Source: Bacteroidota bacterium | Lineage (GTDB): Bacteria; Bacteroidota; Bacteroidia; AKYH767-A; OLB10 | Assembly: GCA_016717325.1 (NCBI GenBank) | Contig: JADKFV010000018.1 | Coordinates: 1 to 64,000, forward strand | DNA: 64,000 nt | Direction of reading: 5' to 3' | In this document: one piece after another, positions 37,349-45,215 of the stretch | How the letters are laid out: every line of letters begins with the position of its first letter | Position numbering within the stretch: position 1 is the first letter of the stretch | The notes under the pieces: model-generated | What the model saw: only the letters and a program-made list of their open reading frames with translations | The model's database searches: none | What the model was told of the DNA's origin: nothing | Made by a program: the position numbers and the translations under genes

Positions 37349-38030
37349 AAACCTAACCGTGCAGTATGATAAACATGTTGTGCTGCAACATTTAAATCTC
37401 GAGATAACTTCGGCAGTAACGCATGGCATTCTGGGGCTCAATGGTTCGGGCAAAACAACAATGTTCAATGCCATTTATGGTCTATTGAAAATTAGCGATG
37501 GAGAAATAATATTCGATGGAAAAGTGCTTCCCAAAACAATAATTTCTTTCCTCGAATCGGAATTATATTTTTTTAGCAACATCACTGCACGAGAGTTTCT
37601 TTTGCTATTCGAAAACAAAAATAATATTGACGTTGAGCAATTAGCGGCCATGCTGCATTTACCTTTGGATGAGCTGATAGAAAATTATTCGCACGGCATG
37701 AAAAAGAAACTTGCATTGTTGAGTTTACTGCCACAGGATAAACCGTTTCTCATGCTTGACGAACCCTTCAACGGCCTCGATTTGCAGTCGGTAGAAACGC
37801 TGAAGCAAATTATTTTTAAATTGAAGCAACAGCGAAAAACAATGATAATATCATCACACATTATCGAAACTCTTTTCGAAACTTGCGATGTGATTCATTA
37901 CCTGAACGAAGGTAAGATTGAGCAATCATTTGCCCGCGAAAATTATAACCAAATATCGGAAACCATACTCAAAAAACTGAACGACAATACAGCAAATAAG
38001 TTGAATTCGATTTTTGATAACAAAGCATAA
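37335..38030 (+). CDS. ABC transporter ATP-binding protein
   Basis: A 231-residue ATPase: Walker A GLNGSGKTT (~35-43), signature-like YSHGMKKKLALL (~117-128; the canonical LSGGQ is replaced by YSHGM, as in many ABC-2 exporters), Walker B FLMLDEPFNGLD (~136-147) and switch His in IISSHIIE. It would energise the membrane protein at 36404, whose gene it overlaps by 14 bases. Soluble, attached to the inner membrane. Typical roles are export of a lipid, bacteriocin or antibiotic-like substrate; none is indicated here. Confidence 0.92.
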   Translation: MISIKNLTVQYDKHVVLQHLNLEITSAVTHGILGLNGSGKTTMFNAIYGLLKISDGEIIFDGKVLPKTIISFLESELYFFSNITAREFLLLFENKNNIDVEQLAAMLHLPLDELIENYSHGMKKKLALLSLLPQDKPFLMLDEPFNGLDLQSVETLKQIIFKLKQQRKTMIISSHIIETLFETCDVIHYLNEGKIEQSFARENYNQISETILKKLNDNTANKLNSIFDNKA

Positions 38031-38069
38031 CGCGTAATTGATTATACTCGCACCCTATAATTGCAGAAA

Positions 38070-38279
38070 ATGGAAAACGGGTGGACAAAAATTTTTGAAA
38101 CAGATCAAAAAATGACTTCGCTTATAGTATTGTCGCTACTCAAAGAAAACAATATAGAATCGGTTGAACTTGACAAGCGTTCATCTTCATATGCCGGCTT
38201 TGGTGAAATAGAATTGTTTGTGAAAGATGATGATGTTACCATTGCAAAAATAATTGTAGACCAATATAAAAATGAATAG
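38070..38279 (+). CDS. DUF2007 small protein
   Basis: A 69-residue protein. MTSLIVLSLLKENNIESVELDKR ... YAGFGEIELFVKDDDVTIAKIIVDQY matches DUF2007, a small alpha/beta domain sometimes called a putative signal-transducing protein, whose role is unknown. The ATG at 38070 is chosen over a TTG three codons upstream. Its last eight bases overlap the cdsA start, so the two are coupled. Confidence 0.85.
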   Translation: MENGWTKIFETDQKMTSLIVLSLLKENNIESVELDKRSSSYAGFGEIELFVKDDDVTIAKIIVDQYKNE

Positions 38280-39090
38280 TTTTTTTCAACGGGCTTTATC
38301 GGGTGCAGCTTTTGTTGCAGTGATGTTAGGATGCACCATTGCCGGTCCTGTTCCTTTTTTGTTATTGTTTTTTGTGATAACTCTGATTGGCCTTTACGAA
38401 TATTACTCAATGGTAAGCAAGTATGGTGTGGCGTTTAACAAAACTATTTTCTTTTCTGTATCAGCATTAATTACTGCGCTGTGTGCACTCTCATCGTACA
38501 ACAATTTGCTTTCGATACAACCATTGCCTTTGTGCGCTGCATTGGTGTTCTTATATTTTTTGTTTGAATTATTTGCAAACAAAGACAAACCATATCTTAA
38601 TATTGGTGCATCAATCACCGGAATAATTTATGTGGTGCTACCCTTTTCGTTATTTATTTATCTGACCTTTCACACACCCATTAACGGATATAATTACTTG
38701 ATGGCAATTGCACTTTTTATTTTGCAGTGGAGCAGCGATACGTTTCAATATTTATTTGGCATGACACTCGGTAAGCGAAAATTATTCGAACGTATATCAC
38801 CTAAAAAATCGTGGGAAGGTTTTATTGGTGGCTTGATAACAACTATGTGCGCTGCCTATTTTATGAACATATATTTTCCATTTTATACCAAGGCCGATTG
38901 GATAATTATTGCAGGTATCATTGTAGTATTTGGCACCATGGGCGACCTTGTAGAAAGTTTATTGAAGCGAAGTGTGGACGTTAAAGATTCAGGAAATATT
39001 ATGCCCGGCCACGGTGGCATTCTCGACAGGTTTGATGGCTTACTTGGTTCTATGCCATTTGTATTTGCGTATATTTATTATTGCACTTGA
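38272..39090 (+). CDS. cdsA: Phosphatidate cytidylyltransferase
   Basis: A 272-residue inner-membrane enzyme that makes CDP-diacylglycerol from phosphatidic acid and CTP, the branch point of phospholipid synthesis. It has about eight transmembrane helices and the CDS signature near the C-terminus: KKSWEGFIGG, then GDLVESLLKRSVDVKDSGNI and PGHGGILDRFDGL, with the metal-binding Asp residues. Length is standard. Coupled to the DUF2007 gene upstream; only one base separates its stop from that of the convergent YdcF gene. Confidence 0.96.
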   Translation: MNSFFQRALSGAAFVAVMLGCTIAGPVPFLLLFFVITLIGLYEYYSMVSKYGVAFNKTIFFSVSALITALCALSSYNNLLSIQPLPLCAALVFLYFLFELFANKDKPYLNIGASITGIIYVVLPFSLFIYLTFHTPINGYNYLMAIALFILQWSSDTFQYLFGMTLGKRKLFERISPKKSWEGFIGGLITTMCAAYFMNIYFPFYTKADWIIIAGIIVVFGTMGDLVESLLKRSVDVKDSGNIMPGHGGILDRFDGLLGSMPFVFAYIYYCT

Positions 39091-39091
39091 T

Positions 39092-39859
39092 TTAAGCGTA
39101 ACCCTGTATTTTGTAAACCAGCATTCCCACACATTCATGTATCAATTGTTCCCAGGCCTGCATGCTATCTATGTTTGGAATAATCAATTTATCCATAGTG
39201 AATATACCCACACCTGAGCGCTCGTCTACCGGAAAATAATCGGCATCAATACTGGCTTTTACAAAACATGCTTTGGTTCTGCGAATGTGTATGGCCGATG
39301 TAATTATTAATATTTTCTTTCCGGCAAAATTCGCCTTCAATATTTTTGCGCTGTTTGCAGCATTCTCATAAGTATTGCGCGATTCATTTTCTACAACAAT
39401 ATCACTGTCGGGAATTTGCATATTCAAAAGAGTTGTTTTGAGCAAGGACGCTTCTTTAATATTTTGAAAATTTACAAAACCCGAACCTCCGCTTAAAAAT
39501 ATTTTTCCTATTTTATTCGAACGATACAAATCTACTGCTTGCAACAATCTGTCGACACTGCTACTGTATACGATGCGGCCAACTTCGCTGTTATAAAATT
39601 TTAATGAACCACCCATCACCACACCAACAGCGTAGGGTGTGTCAATTTGTGTTTGTGAATAGGAACGCACTTCCCATGCATGCACAAGTTGATTGATGAT
39701 AAATGGATTTGTAAAAAATAAAAGCAATAGGAGGGAAGCGATAAATGTTTTTCGTGACCGTTTTAAATCCTTTATAAATGCCGCATATAGCGCTAAGGCC
39801 ACCACCCATGTGAGCGGGTAGGTTATAAAACTCAATATTTTTGAAAGAATAAAAAACAT
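39092..39859 (-). CDS. YdcF/DUF218 family membrane protein
   Basis: A 255-residue protein with two N-terminal membrane helices (~6-25 and ~35-52) and a DUF218 domain. Family marks: GVVMGGSLKFYNS (the first strand, normally V-x-x-G/LGG), KIFLSGGSG, ESRNTYENAANSAKIL and ILIITSAIHIRRTKACF. It starts at MFFILSKIL. A start 16 codons upstream is possible, but the -7 box TAGTTTTG (39886-39893) lies within that extension, which favours the shorter form. Function is as uncertain as for the SanA-like relative at 5845; envelope or peptidoglycan precursor roles are proposed for the family. Confidence 0.85.
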   Translation of the reverse strand: MFFILSKILSFITYPLTWVVALALYAAFIKDLKRSRKTFIASLLLLLFFTNPFIINQLVHAWEVRSYSQTQIDTPYAVGVVMGGSLKFYNSEVGRIVYSSSVDRLLQAVDLYRSNKIGKIFLSGGSGFVNFQNIKEASLLKTTLLNMQIPDSDIVVENESRNTYENAANSAKILKANFAGKKILIITSAIHIRRTKACFVKASIDADYFPVDERSGVGIFTMDKLIIPNIDSMQAWEQLIHECVGMLVYKIQGYA

Positions 39860-39885
39860 AACTTGCGGCCTGTTTGCAAAGAATG

Positions 39886-39893
39886 CAAAACTA
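39886..39893 (-). promoter_or_regulatory. Candidate -7 box of the YdcF gene
   Basis: Minus-strand TAGTTTTG fits TAnnTTTG and lies 26 bases upstream of the chosen ATG. It decides between two possible starts. Confidence 0.4.
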
Positions 39894-39916
39894 ACATTCA
39901 TTACCATTGAATTAAT

Positions 39917-41038
39917 ATGAACAAAAAATTACTCAGCACACTTTTTATAGGCCTTGTTTTTCAATCGAAATTATCGGCACAAACACTTAATCTTACTACC
40001 GTTTCGGCTTTACCTACCAATTTTAAAGAAGGCTCAGGTTTAATTTATACATCTACCGGGAAACTGCTTACTCATAACGATAGTGGCGGAAAAAATGAAA
40101 TTGCTATAATGGATACACTTGGCAATCTTCTTAAAACCATTGTGGTGGATAGTGCAACCAATGTTGACTGGGAAGATATCACCAATGATGTAAACGGCAA
40201 CTATTATATAGGTGATTTTGGCAACAACCTCAACGACCGCACCGATTTAAAAATATATAAAATCCCTAATCCTGAATTGGCAACAAACGATACCGTGGTA
40301 GCACAAACTATTTCGTTTACATTCAGTAACCAAACAGCTTTTCCTCCTGCCAATTCCGAATTGAATTTCGATTGCGAAGCCCTTGTATGGAAAAACGATT
40401 CGTTATTTGTTTTTACAAAAAATCGTACTGTGCCTTTTAATGGTTACACTTATATGTACTCCATGCCCGCAACTCCTGGAAATTATATTGCCCAACTTAC
40501 CGACAGTTTCTATTGCGGCCCTGGCCCAAAAGAAAATTATTGGATAACAGCCGCTGCTTTCAATGCTACACGCGATAAATTGGTTTTGCTTTCAAGTGCC
40601 CAAATATGGCTGTTTCAAAATTTTACCGGCACCGATTATTTTGGTGGTAATGTTTCAAACTTACAACTGTCGGGCTTTACACAAAAGGAAGGTATTACTT
40701 TCGATAATGGCCTGCAACTATACATTTGCGATGAACAAACTTTCGGTTTTTTTGGCAATATTTATAAAACAGATTTGAATACTATTTTAGCAAACGTTGA
40801 GCCTTCAATTAATGAATTAAGCAATATTAATTTTTATGTTGATGGTGATTATTTGGTGGTGCAGAATTTGCCATTTGAAGAGTGTCAAATCACAGTTTTT
40901 GACAACACAGGTAAACAGATTTATAATAAGTGGACGAAGGGTGAATTGCAGTTTAAATTTAATCTCAAACATGGAGTGTATCATATACATGTGCGAAGCA
41001 AAGGCAACTCTTTTTCTTTTAAATGTTTAGTATTTTAA
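39917..41038 (+). CDS. T9SS-sorted secreted beta-propeller-like protein
   Basis: A 373-residue exported protein: signal peptide ending KLSAQ, then a region with repeated blade-like strands (GLIYTSTGKLLTHNDSGG, YYIGDFGNNLNDRTDLKIYKI, FDCEALVWKNDSLFVFTKNR, LQLYICDEQTFGFFGNIYK). This arrangement resembles SdiA-regulated/esterase-like phytase-type propellers, but no catalytic residues can be assigned. The last ~75 residues are a short type A sorting domain (NLPFEECQITVFDNTGKQIYN ... GVYHIHVRSKG). No function is assigned. Its final 12 bases overlap the convergent gene at 41027. Confidence 0.83.
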   Translation: MNKKLLSTLFIGLVFQSKLSAQTLNLTTVSALPTNFKEGSGLIYTSTGKLLTHNDSGGKNEIAIMDTLGNLLKTIVVDSATNVDWEDITNDVNGNYYIGDFGNNLNDRTDLKIYKIPNPELATNDTVVAQTISFTFSNQTAFPPANSELNFDCEALVWKNDSLFVFTKNRTVPFNGYTYMYSMPATPGNYIAQLTDSFYCGPGPKENYWITAAAFNATRDKLVLLSSAQIWLFQNFTGTDYFGGNVSNLQLSGFTQKEGITFDNGLQLYICDEQTFGFFGNIYKTDLNTILANVEPSINELSNINFYVDGDYLVVQNLPFEECQITVFDNTGKQIYNKWTKGELQFKFNLKHGVYHIHVRSKGNSFSFKCLVF

Positions 41039-41767
41039 GGCCTCAGCACGTTTTATATGGTAATGCTTACCATCAATATTTACTCCAGGGTTAACAATTG
41101 CCTCATCTACATTTACATTCACAACATTTGAATTATACCATCCTGGGAAACGAATTTCGGTGTTAAAATTTCCTGCATAAAAACGCACTAAAATACAGTA
41201 CTCGGTCAAGGCTGGAATAAAACTTGAAACTTCTTCACAAGAATTGACAATGGGGAAACTTTCTACCTCTATCCAGTGTCCTTTAGCATTTTTAACTTGC
41301 ATTAAAACAGGGTTTTCGTTATTGTATAGAGGGGAACGTAATTCTTTCTTCGTATTGGTGCAATTCCTAATAAATGCAACCCTAAAATCTTCTTTCCTTA
41401 ATGTTAATAATGCCTCATTGGTGAGTTTTAATCTGCCAGCTTCGTAAATTTGTTGAGTATGAACCTTAATGGTGAATGAATCAATAATGATAGGATTTTG
41501 TACTAAATTACCTAAAGCATATACAACAGGTTTCATTGTTTTGAATTTTTCATACATAATATTAAAAAGAGCCTCCGATGGAATGGAATCTGCATAAAAA
41601 GTAAGCCTCAATTGTCTGTCCGGCATAGTTTCTATACGGCCTTTATATTTTAAAGTGTCTACAAAATAAAAATTCGCCATTGCTATTTGGGCATCGACCT
41701 TTATTGCCAACAAACTCATAATGGCAATACAGATTGTTAATTGTTTACGTTTTAATTTTTGTTGCAT
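41027..41767 (-). CDS. Secreted protein, family not recognised
   Basis: A 246-residue protein with a signal peptide (QLTICIAIMSLLAIKVDAQ). The mature part has mixed alpha/beta character, several Cys (CTNTKKE, SCEEVSSF, EYCILV) that could form disulfides, and no repeated or catalytic motif I recognise. There is no T9SS sorting domain or lipobox. It may be periplasmic. It is convergent with, and overlaps, the propeller gene. Confidence 0.72.
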   Translation of the reverse strand: MQQKLKRKQLTICIAIMSLLAIKVDAQIAMANFYFVDTLKYKGRIETMPDRQLRLTFYADSIPSEALFNIMYEKFKTMKPVVYALGNLVQNPIIIDSFTIKVHTQQIYEAGRLKLTNEALLTLRKEDFRVAFIRNCTNTKKELRSPLYNNENPVLMQVKNAKGHWIEVESFPIVNSCEEVSSFIPALTEYCILVRFYAGNFNTEIRFPGWYNSNVVNVNVDEAIVNPGVNIDGKHYHIKRAEALKY

Positions 41768-41937
41768 ATTTTCATTGTTCTATTCCAATTTTGATTAAAA
41801 ATCAGGCTTTTTAGCTCATTTTCGGATTGGTGGTCTTTATAAAAACCAATATGATATTCCGGTTATAGATGTTTGAGGTATTGTCAAATCAATTTCCATA
41901 AATTTAAAACGAAAATATTTTTTGTATCCAAAAAAAC

Positions 41938-41945
41938 TATATTTG
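41938..41945 (+). promoter_or_regulatory. -7 box of the tRNA-Met gene
   Basis: TATATTTG matches TAnnTTTG exactly and is followed by CG, about 40 bases before the tRNA. The nearest TTTG upstream (41921-41924) is only 13 bases away, so the -33 element is unclear. Confidence 0.42.
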
Positions 41946-41985
41946 CGCTCCCAAAAAAAAGCGGGTGTTCTTTAAAACATTATTT

Positions 41986-42059
41986 GGCGAGGTAGCTCAG
42001 CTGGTTAGAGCGCATGATTCATAATCATGAGGTCGGGGGATCATGCCCCCCTCTCGCTA
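41986..42059 (+). tRNA. tRNA-Met (anticodon CAT)
   Basis: A 74-base cloverleaf: acceptor GGCGAGG with TCTCGCT (two G-U closing pairs), D arm GCTC/GAGC with loop AGCTGGTTA, anticodon arm CATGA/TCATG with loop TTCATAA (anticodon CAT), variable loop AGGTC, T stem GGGGG/CCCCC and discriminator A. CCA is not encoded. The 5' GG with D arm GCTC is elongator-like, not initiator-like, but tRNA-Ile with CAT read as lysidine cannot be excluded by eye. The T loop is ATCATGC, with the usual T54 and A58 exchanged. Confidence 0.93.
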
Positions 42060-42630
42060 CTTTTATTTGTATCGTGTTTTTTTTTATTTTGCAACGTGTT
42101 TACAATCACCAAACAGCCTCACAAATTTTGAAATATACCTTCCTTGATTCGGCTTTCTTTGCCATATCGACAATCGACTAAAAGTTGGGAAATGCAATTA
42201 TTTGTAAAAAGGTCCAAACAAAAACCTCTGGAAAAAAGAAGCACAATTGCCTGCTTGAATTTTTGACCCATAAATTATTTGCTCATAAAAAAATATTGGT
42301 GAAAATAATTTGCCCAAAGCACTACTGATATTTACAAATTAAATTACACGATTATAATAGAAATTTGGGCCAGAAAATATTGTACCCACGCAATGTAAAG
42401 AGTATTTATTTTCCAACCCCATTGCCATTCCAAAACTATAATTATATTTGGCATCAAATTATCCGCCACTTCTTGCAATGTCTAAAAACAATTACATTTT
42501 ATTTCAATTTTACTTTTGTTCGTAGTGCATTGTGGCGCAGGTTTAGTTTGATTTAGAAAAAATAAAGCCTTTGCTGTTTCGATTTATATTTTAAACGATT
42601 TAATAAATAGTATTTGAAACAAAAAGTGAA
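42060..42630. other. Intergenic region, 571 bases, no gene seen
   Basis: AT-rich, with stop codons in all frames. A T-rich tract directly after the tRNA may terminate it. The only regulatory candidate is the box at 42511. No repeat or coding remnant was recognised. Confidence 0.6.
42511..42518 (+). promoter_or_regulatory. Candidate -7 box of cassette copy A
   Basis: TACTTTTG is an exact TAnnTTTG match, about 112 bases upstream of the ATG at 42631. There is no clear -33 element. Confidence 0.3.
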
Positions 42631-43098
42631 ATGATAAGAAATGCCCAGCGCAGTATAGGTAAGCCCCAGAAAGGGGTTTGGGGTGTATTTGCCAATCAAT
42701 GCCCCATTAGTGGAGGCAGTGCAGTATTTAAAGCACGCGCTATGCTTTATTTAGTAATGCCAAATTTAAAATATGATGACAGGGCTGAGTGTAATCGACA
42801 AGGAATCAATTTTAGAAAGGCCGAACCACTAGTTGACATAAAAAACGCATCAATAAAAGTATATCCAAACCCTACAAAGGAATTATTAAACATAGAATAC
42901 TCGATTGAGAGTGATTGTGTAGCTAATTTGGTAATTTATAATGCACTGGGCGAAATACAGGCAAGTGTAAAATTGGAATCAGATAAAAGTAAACTTGTAT
43001 TTAGCACAGTAAATTTGGCACCTGGTGTATATTTTTATCATATTATGTGCGATACCATAAAATTGAATTCGGGTAAATTTGCAATTATCCGCAAATAA
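42631..43098 (+). CDS. Short T9SS-tail ORF, cassette copy A (possible gene remnant)
   Basis: A 155-residue ORF. The first ~15 residues (IGKPQKGVWGVF) are encoded by a palindromic repeat at 42660-42689. Next comes NQCPISGGSAVFKARAMLYL, a phrase that resembles segments just ahead of the sorting domain in large T9SS-exported proteins. The last ~75 residues are a type A sorting domain (VYPNPTKELLNIEY ... GVYFYHIMCD). There is no signal peptide, yet a sorting domain works only after Sec export. It may be the severed tail of a larger gene or have an undetected start. A paralogue with the same layout is at 44748. The following gene starts 7 bases downstream. Confidence 0.6.
   Translation: MIRNAQRSIGKPQKGVWGVFANQCPISGGSAVFKARAMLYLVMPNLKYDDRAECNRQGINFRKAEPLVDIKNASIKVYPNPTKELLNIEYSIESDCVANLVIYNALGEIQASVKLESDKSKLVFSTVNLAPGVYFYHIMCDTIKLNSGKFAIIRK
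42660..42689 (+). repeat. Palindromic repeat at cassette head (copy A)
   Basis: TAAGCCCCAGAAAGGGG followed by TTTGGGGTGTATT. A CCCC/GGGG stem closes an AGAAA loop. It is inside the ORF at 42631 and repeated exactly at 44777. Confidence 0.82.
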
Positions 43099-43105
43099 TT
43101 AAGTC

Positions 43106-44587
43106 ATGAAAAAAATCATATTTTTTGCAATAATAACTTCTAGCTTTTACAAGGGCATTGGCCAACAAGGGCTAAATAATATTTGGATTGCTGGTTACCA
43201 AGCCCAATTCGGTCCGCCAGGCGGGCAATCGATATTCAATTTTTATAATGGCAATATTCAAGTTAGTTATGATAGCCTTCCAATGGATTTTAACCACACT
43301 CATGCCAACATAAGCGACAGCGCAGGTAATTTACTTTTTTATACCAATGGCTATTACATTGCCGATGCCACAAACGATACAATGGATAATGGCAGTGGTA
43401 TAAATCCCGGGGCGTATGCCAATCAATTTCCTGATGGGTTGCTCATACCACAAGGTGCATTGATAATACCAAAACCTGATAACCCGGGGATATATTATAT
43501 GTTTCATAATACTTTGGATGAATACCCAATAATGAACTCAGCTTATTATTCGAAAAATTTGAAATTAACCACAATTGATATGTCACTAAATAATGGCAAG
43601 GGAAAAGTCTTGAGCAAAAATGTTCCAATAATAATTGACTCATTAAATGACTGCAAATTGATAGCTTGCAAACATGGCAATGGTAGAGATTGGTGGGTTA
43701 TAACACATCGTGTAAAAACAAATATGTTTTACAAAGTTTTAGTTACTCCTTATGGCATTCAAAGTATTACTTCACAGAATATAGGAACAATTAGAAGTTA
43801 TGATACAGGGCAAGCCAAATTTTCACCTGATGGCACTAAGTATGCATACTTTACAATTAGCTTAGATGTATTTGATTTTGATAGATGTACAGGTTTGTTT
43901 AGCAATTGGCGGCACGATAGCGTTCCTGATATTTATGGTAACCAAGGCTGTGCTTTTTCACCCAATGGACAAATGCTATATAAAACTAATGTGTTTAAAA
44001 TATGGCAATATGATTTAGGCATCAACAACTTACTCGCCACCCGCAACATTGTGGCAGAGTGGGATAGTTTTAAATACAATGGTGTATTTGCAACTTTGTT
44101 ATGCCTGCCCGAACTTGCCCCTGATGGTAAAATATACCTAACCACAGGTAATGGTTCACAACAAATGCACGTAATAAACAACCCCGATGTGTATGGTATG
44201 GGCTGTAATGTGGCGCAGCATAGTTTGCAATTGCCATCGGTTTATTTTAATACTTTGCCTAACCATCCAAATTATTTTCTTGGGCCGGCACCGGGTAATC
44301 CGTGTAATAATCTCGGCCTCCCCAACCCCTCCAAAGGAGGGGCTAAGAAAATACAATGCTTCAACAATCCTACACACGATAAATTTACATTGTGGTTTCC
44401 TGTGGATAAGGATGTGGGTTGGTTGGAGATTTATGATGTTAACGGGGAGTGTATACGTAGGGAGTATGTGGCTCAATGGAGCCAGTATAAGACTGTGGAG
44501 ATTGGTGAGTTTAGTGCAGGGGTTTATTATTGTAGGATGCGGTGGGCAAGTGGGGAGGGGAGTGTGAGAGTTGTTAGGTTGGAGTGA
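43106..44587 (+). CDS. T9SS-sorted propeller-like protein, cassette copy A
   Basis: A 493-residue secreted protein. The signal peptide ends at KGIGQ. Residues ~20-400 look like a beta-propeller or YncE/WD40-like repeat domain (TGQAKFSPDGTKYAYF, CAFSPNGQMLYKTN, LLCLPELAPDGKIYLTTG). A linker LGLPNPSKGGAKK (~408-420) is encoded by an inserted palindromic repeat (44318-44347). A type A sorting domain of ~70 residues ends the chain; its codons are unusually G-rich (AGG, GGG, GTG) compared with the rest of the gene. No catalytic residues are evident. It is largely identical to copy B in the C-terminal part (NIVAEWDSFKYNGVFATL onward) and less so in the middle. Confidence 0.85.
   Translation: MKKIIFFAIITSSFYKGIGQQGLNNIWIAGYQAQFGPPGGQSIFNFYNGNIQVSYDSLPMDFNHTHANISDSAGNLLFYTNGYYIADATNDTMDNGSGINPGAYANQFPDGLLIPQGALIIPKPDNPGIYYMFHNTLDEYPIMNSAYYSKNLKLTTIDMSLNNGKGKVLSKNVPIIIDSLNDCKLIACKHGNGRDWWVITHRVKTNMFYKVLVTPYGIQSITSQNIGTIRSYDTGQAKFSPDGTKYAYFTISLDVFDFDRCTGLFSNWRHDSVPDIYGNQGCAFSPNGQMLYKTNVFKIWQYDLGINNLLATRNIVAEWDSFKYNGVFATLLCLPELAPDGKIYLTTGNGSQQMHVINNPDVYGMGCNVAQHSLQLPSVYFNTLPNHPNYFLGPAPGNPCNNLGLPNPSKGGAKKIQCFNNPTHDKFTLWFPVDKDVGWLEIYDVNGECIRREYVAQWSQYKTVEIGEFSAGVYYCRMRWASGEGSVRVVRLE
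44318..44347 (+). repeat. Palindromic repeat inside a coding region (copy A)
   Basis: CTCCCCAACCCCTCCAAAGG then AGGGGCTAAG: stem CCCCTCC/GGAGGGG with an AAA loop (44326-44342). It is read in frame as LPNPSKGGAK between the propeller and the sorting domain. The same element type occurs outside genes at 44603 and elsewhere. Confidence 0.82.
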
Positions 44588-44602
44588 TGTTGATGCAATG
44601 TA

Positions 44603-44635
44603 ATACACCTCCAAACCTCCTTTCAGGAGGCTTAA
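44603..44635 (-). repeat. Inverted palindromic repeat closing cassette copy A
   Basis: AATACACCTCCAAACCTCC then TTTCAGGAGGCTTA is the reverse complement of a variant of the cassette-head repeat (42660, 44777), 15 bases after the stop of the gene at 43106. Confidence 0.75.
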
Positions 44636-44747
44636 ATACAAAGATAAACAGTAATAGTTGTATTTTTTTTCTAAATTGTATTTTGCATATTTGTAAATGC
44701 AAAGGCATTGAATAAAAAACAATTTGTAAATTTAATAACAAAACTAA

Positions 44748-45212
44748 ATGATAAGAAACACCCAGCCGAGAATAGGTAAGCCCCAGAAAGGGGTTTGGGG
44801 TGTATTTGCCAATCAATGCCCTATAAGTGGAGGCACAGCTGTATTTAAGGCAAGGGCGATGCTCTATTTAGTGTTGCCAAATTTAAAATATGATGACCGC
44901 GATATTTGTAATCGAGTTGGAATTGAATACAGAAAAGGTGAAACAACTTTACCGCAAATTCACCCTCAAATAAAAGTTTACCCAAACCCTGCAGATGATA
45001 AACTTACGATTGATTATAGGATTGACGAAGATTGCAATTTAACTTTGGAAGTTTATTCTGCATTAGGTAAACAAGAAATAAAAATATCACTTTCAGCAAA
45101 ATCCCAAACGATAACAATACCAACCTCGCAATATTCTCAAGGAATTTATTTGTACCGCCTACTTTGTAATGGCAATGCGATTGAAACGGGTAAATTCAAT
45201 ATAAATCGTTAA
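44748..45212 (+). CDS. Short T9SS-tail ORF, cassette copy B (possible gene remnant)
   Basis: A 154-residue paralogue of the ORF at 42631 with the same order: repeat-encoded IGKPQKGVWGVF, then NQCPISGGTAVFKARAMLYLV, then a type A sorting domain (VYPNPADDKLTIDY ... GIYLYRLLCNG). The first half is nearly identical to copy A. The sorting domain is clearly diverged, suggesting selection or older age in that part than in the head. No signal peptide. Retention of the frame in two copies argues that the ORF, or its sequence, matters. The next gene begins 3 bases after its stop. Confidence 0.6.
   Translation: MIRNTQPRIGKPQKGVWGVFANQCPISGGTAVFKARAMLYLVLPNLKYDDRDICNRVGIEYRKGETTLPQIHPQIKVYPNPADDKLTIDYRIDEDCNLTLEVYSALGKQEIKISLSAKSQTITIPTSQYSQGIYLYRLLCNGNAIETGKFNINR
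44777..44806 (+). repeat. Palindromic repeat at cassette head (copy B)
   Basis: Identical to the element at 42660-42689 over 30 bases, inside the ORF at 44748. Confidence 0.82.
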
Positions 45213-45215
45213 GCC

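Noticed and set aside
36404..38030. Lantibiotic or bacteriocin self-immunity transporter
   Set aside because: The ABC pair has no precursor peptide, modification enzyme or regulator nearby, so a substrate cannot be inferred.
44156..44722. Minus-strand ORF of 188 residues
   Set aside because: It lies antisense to the cassette A gene, is rich in Thr/Pro/His and arises from the G-rich coding strand. It is not a gene.
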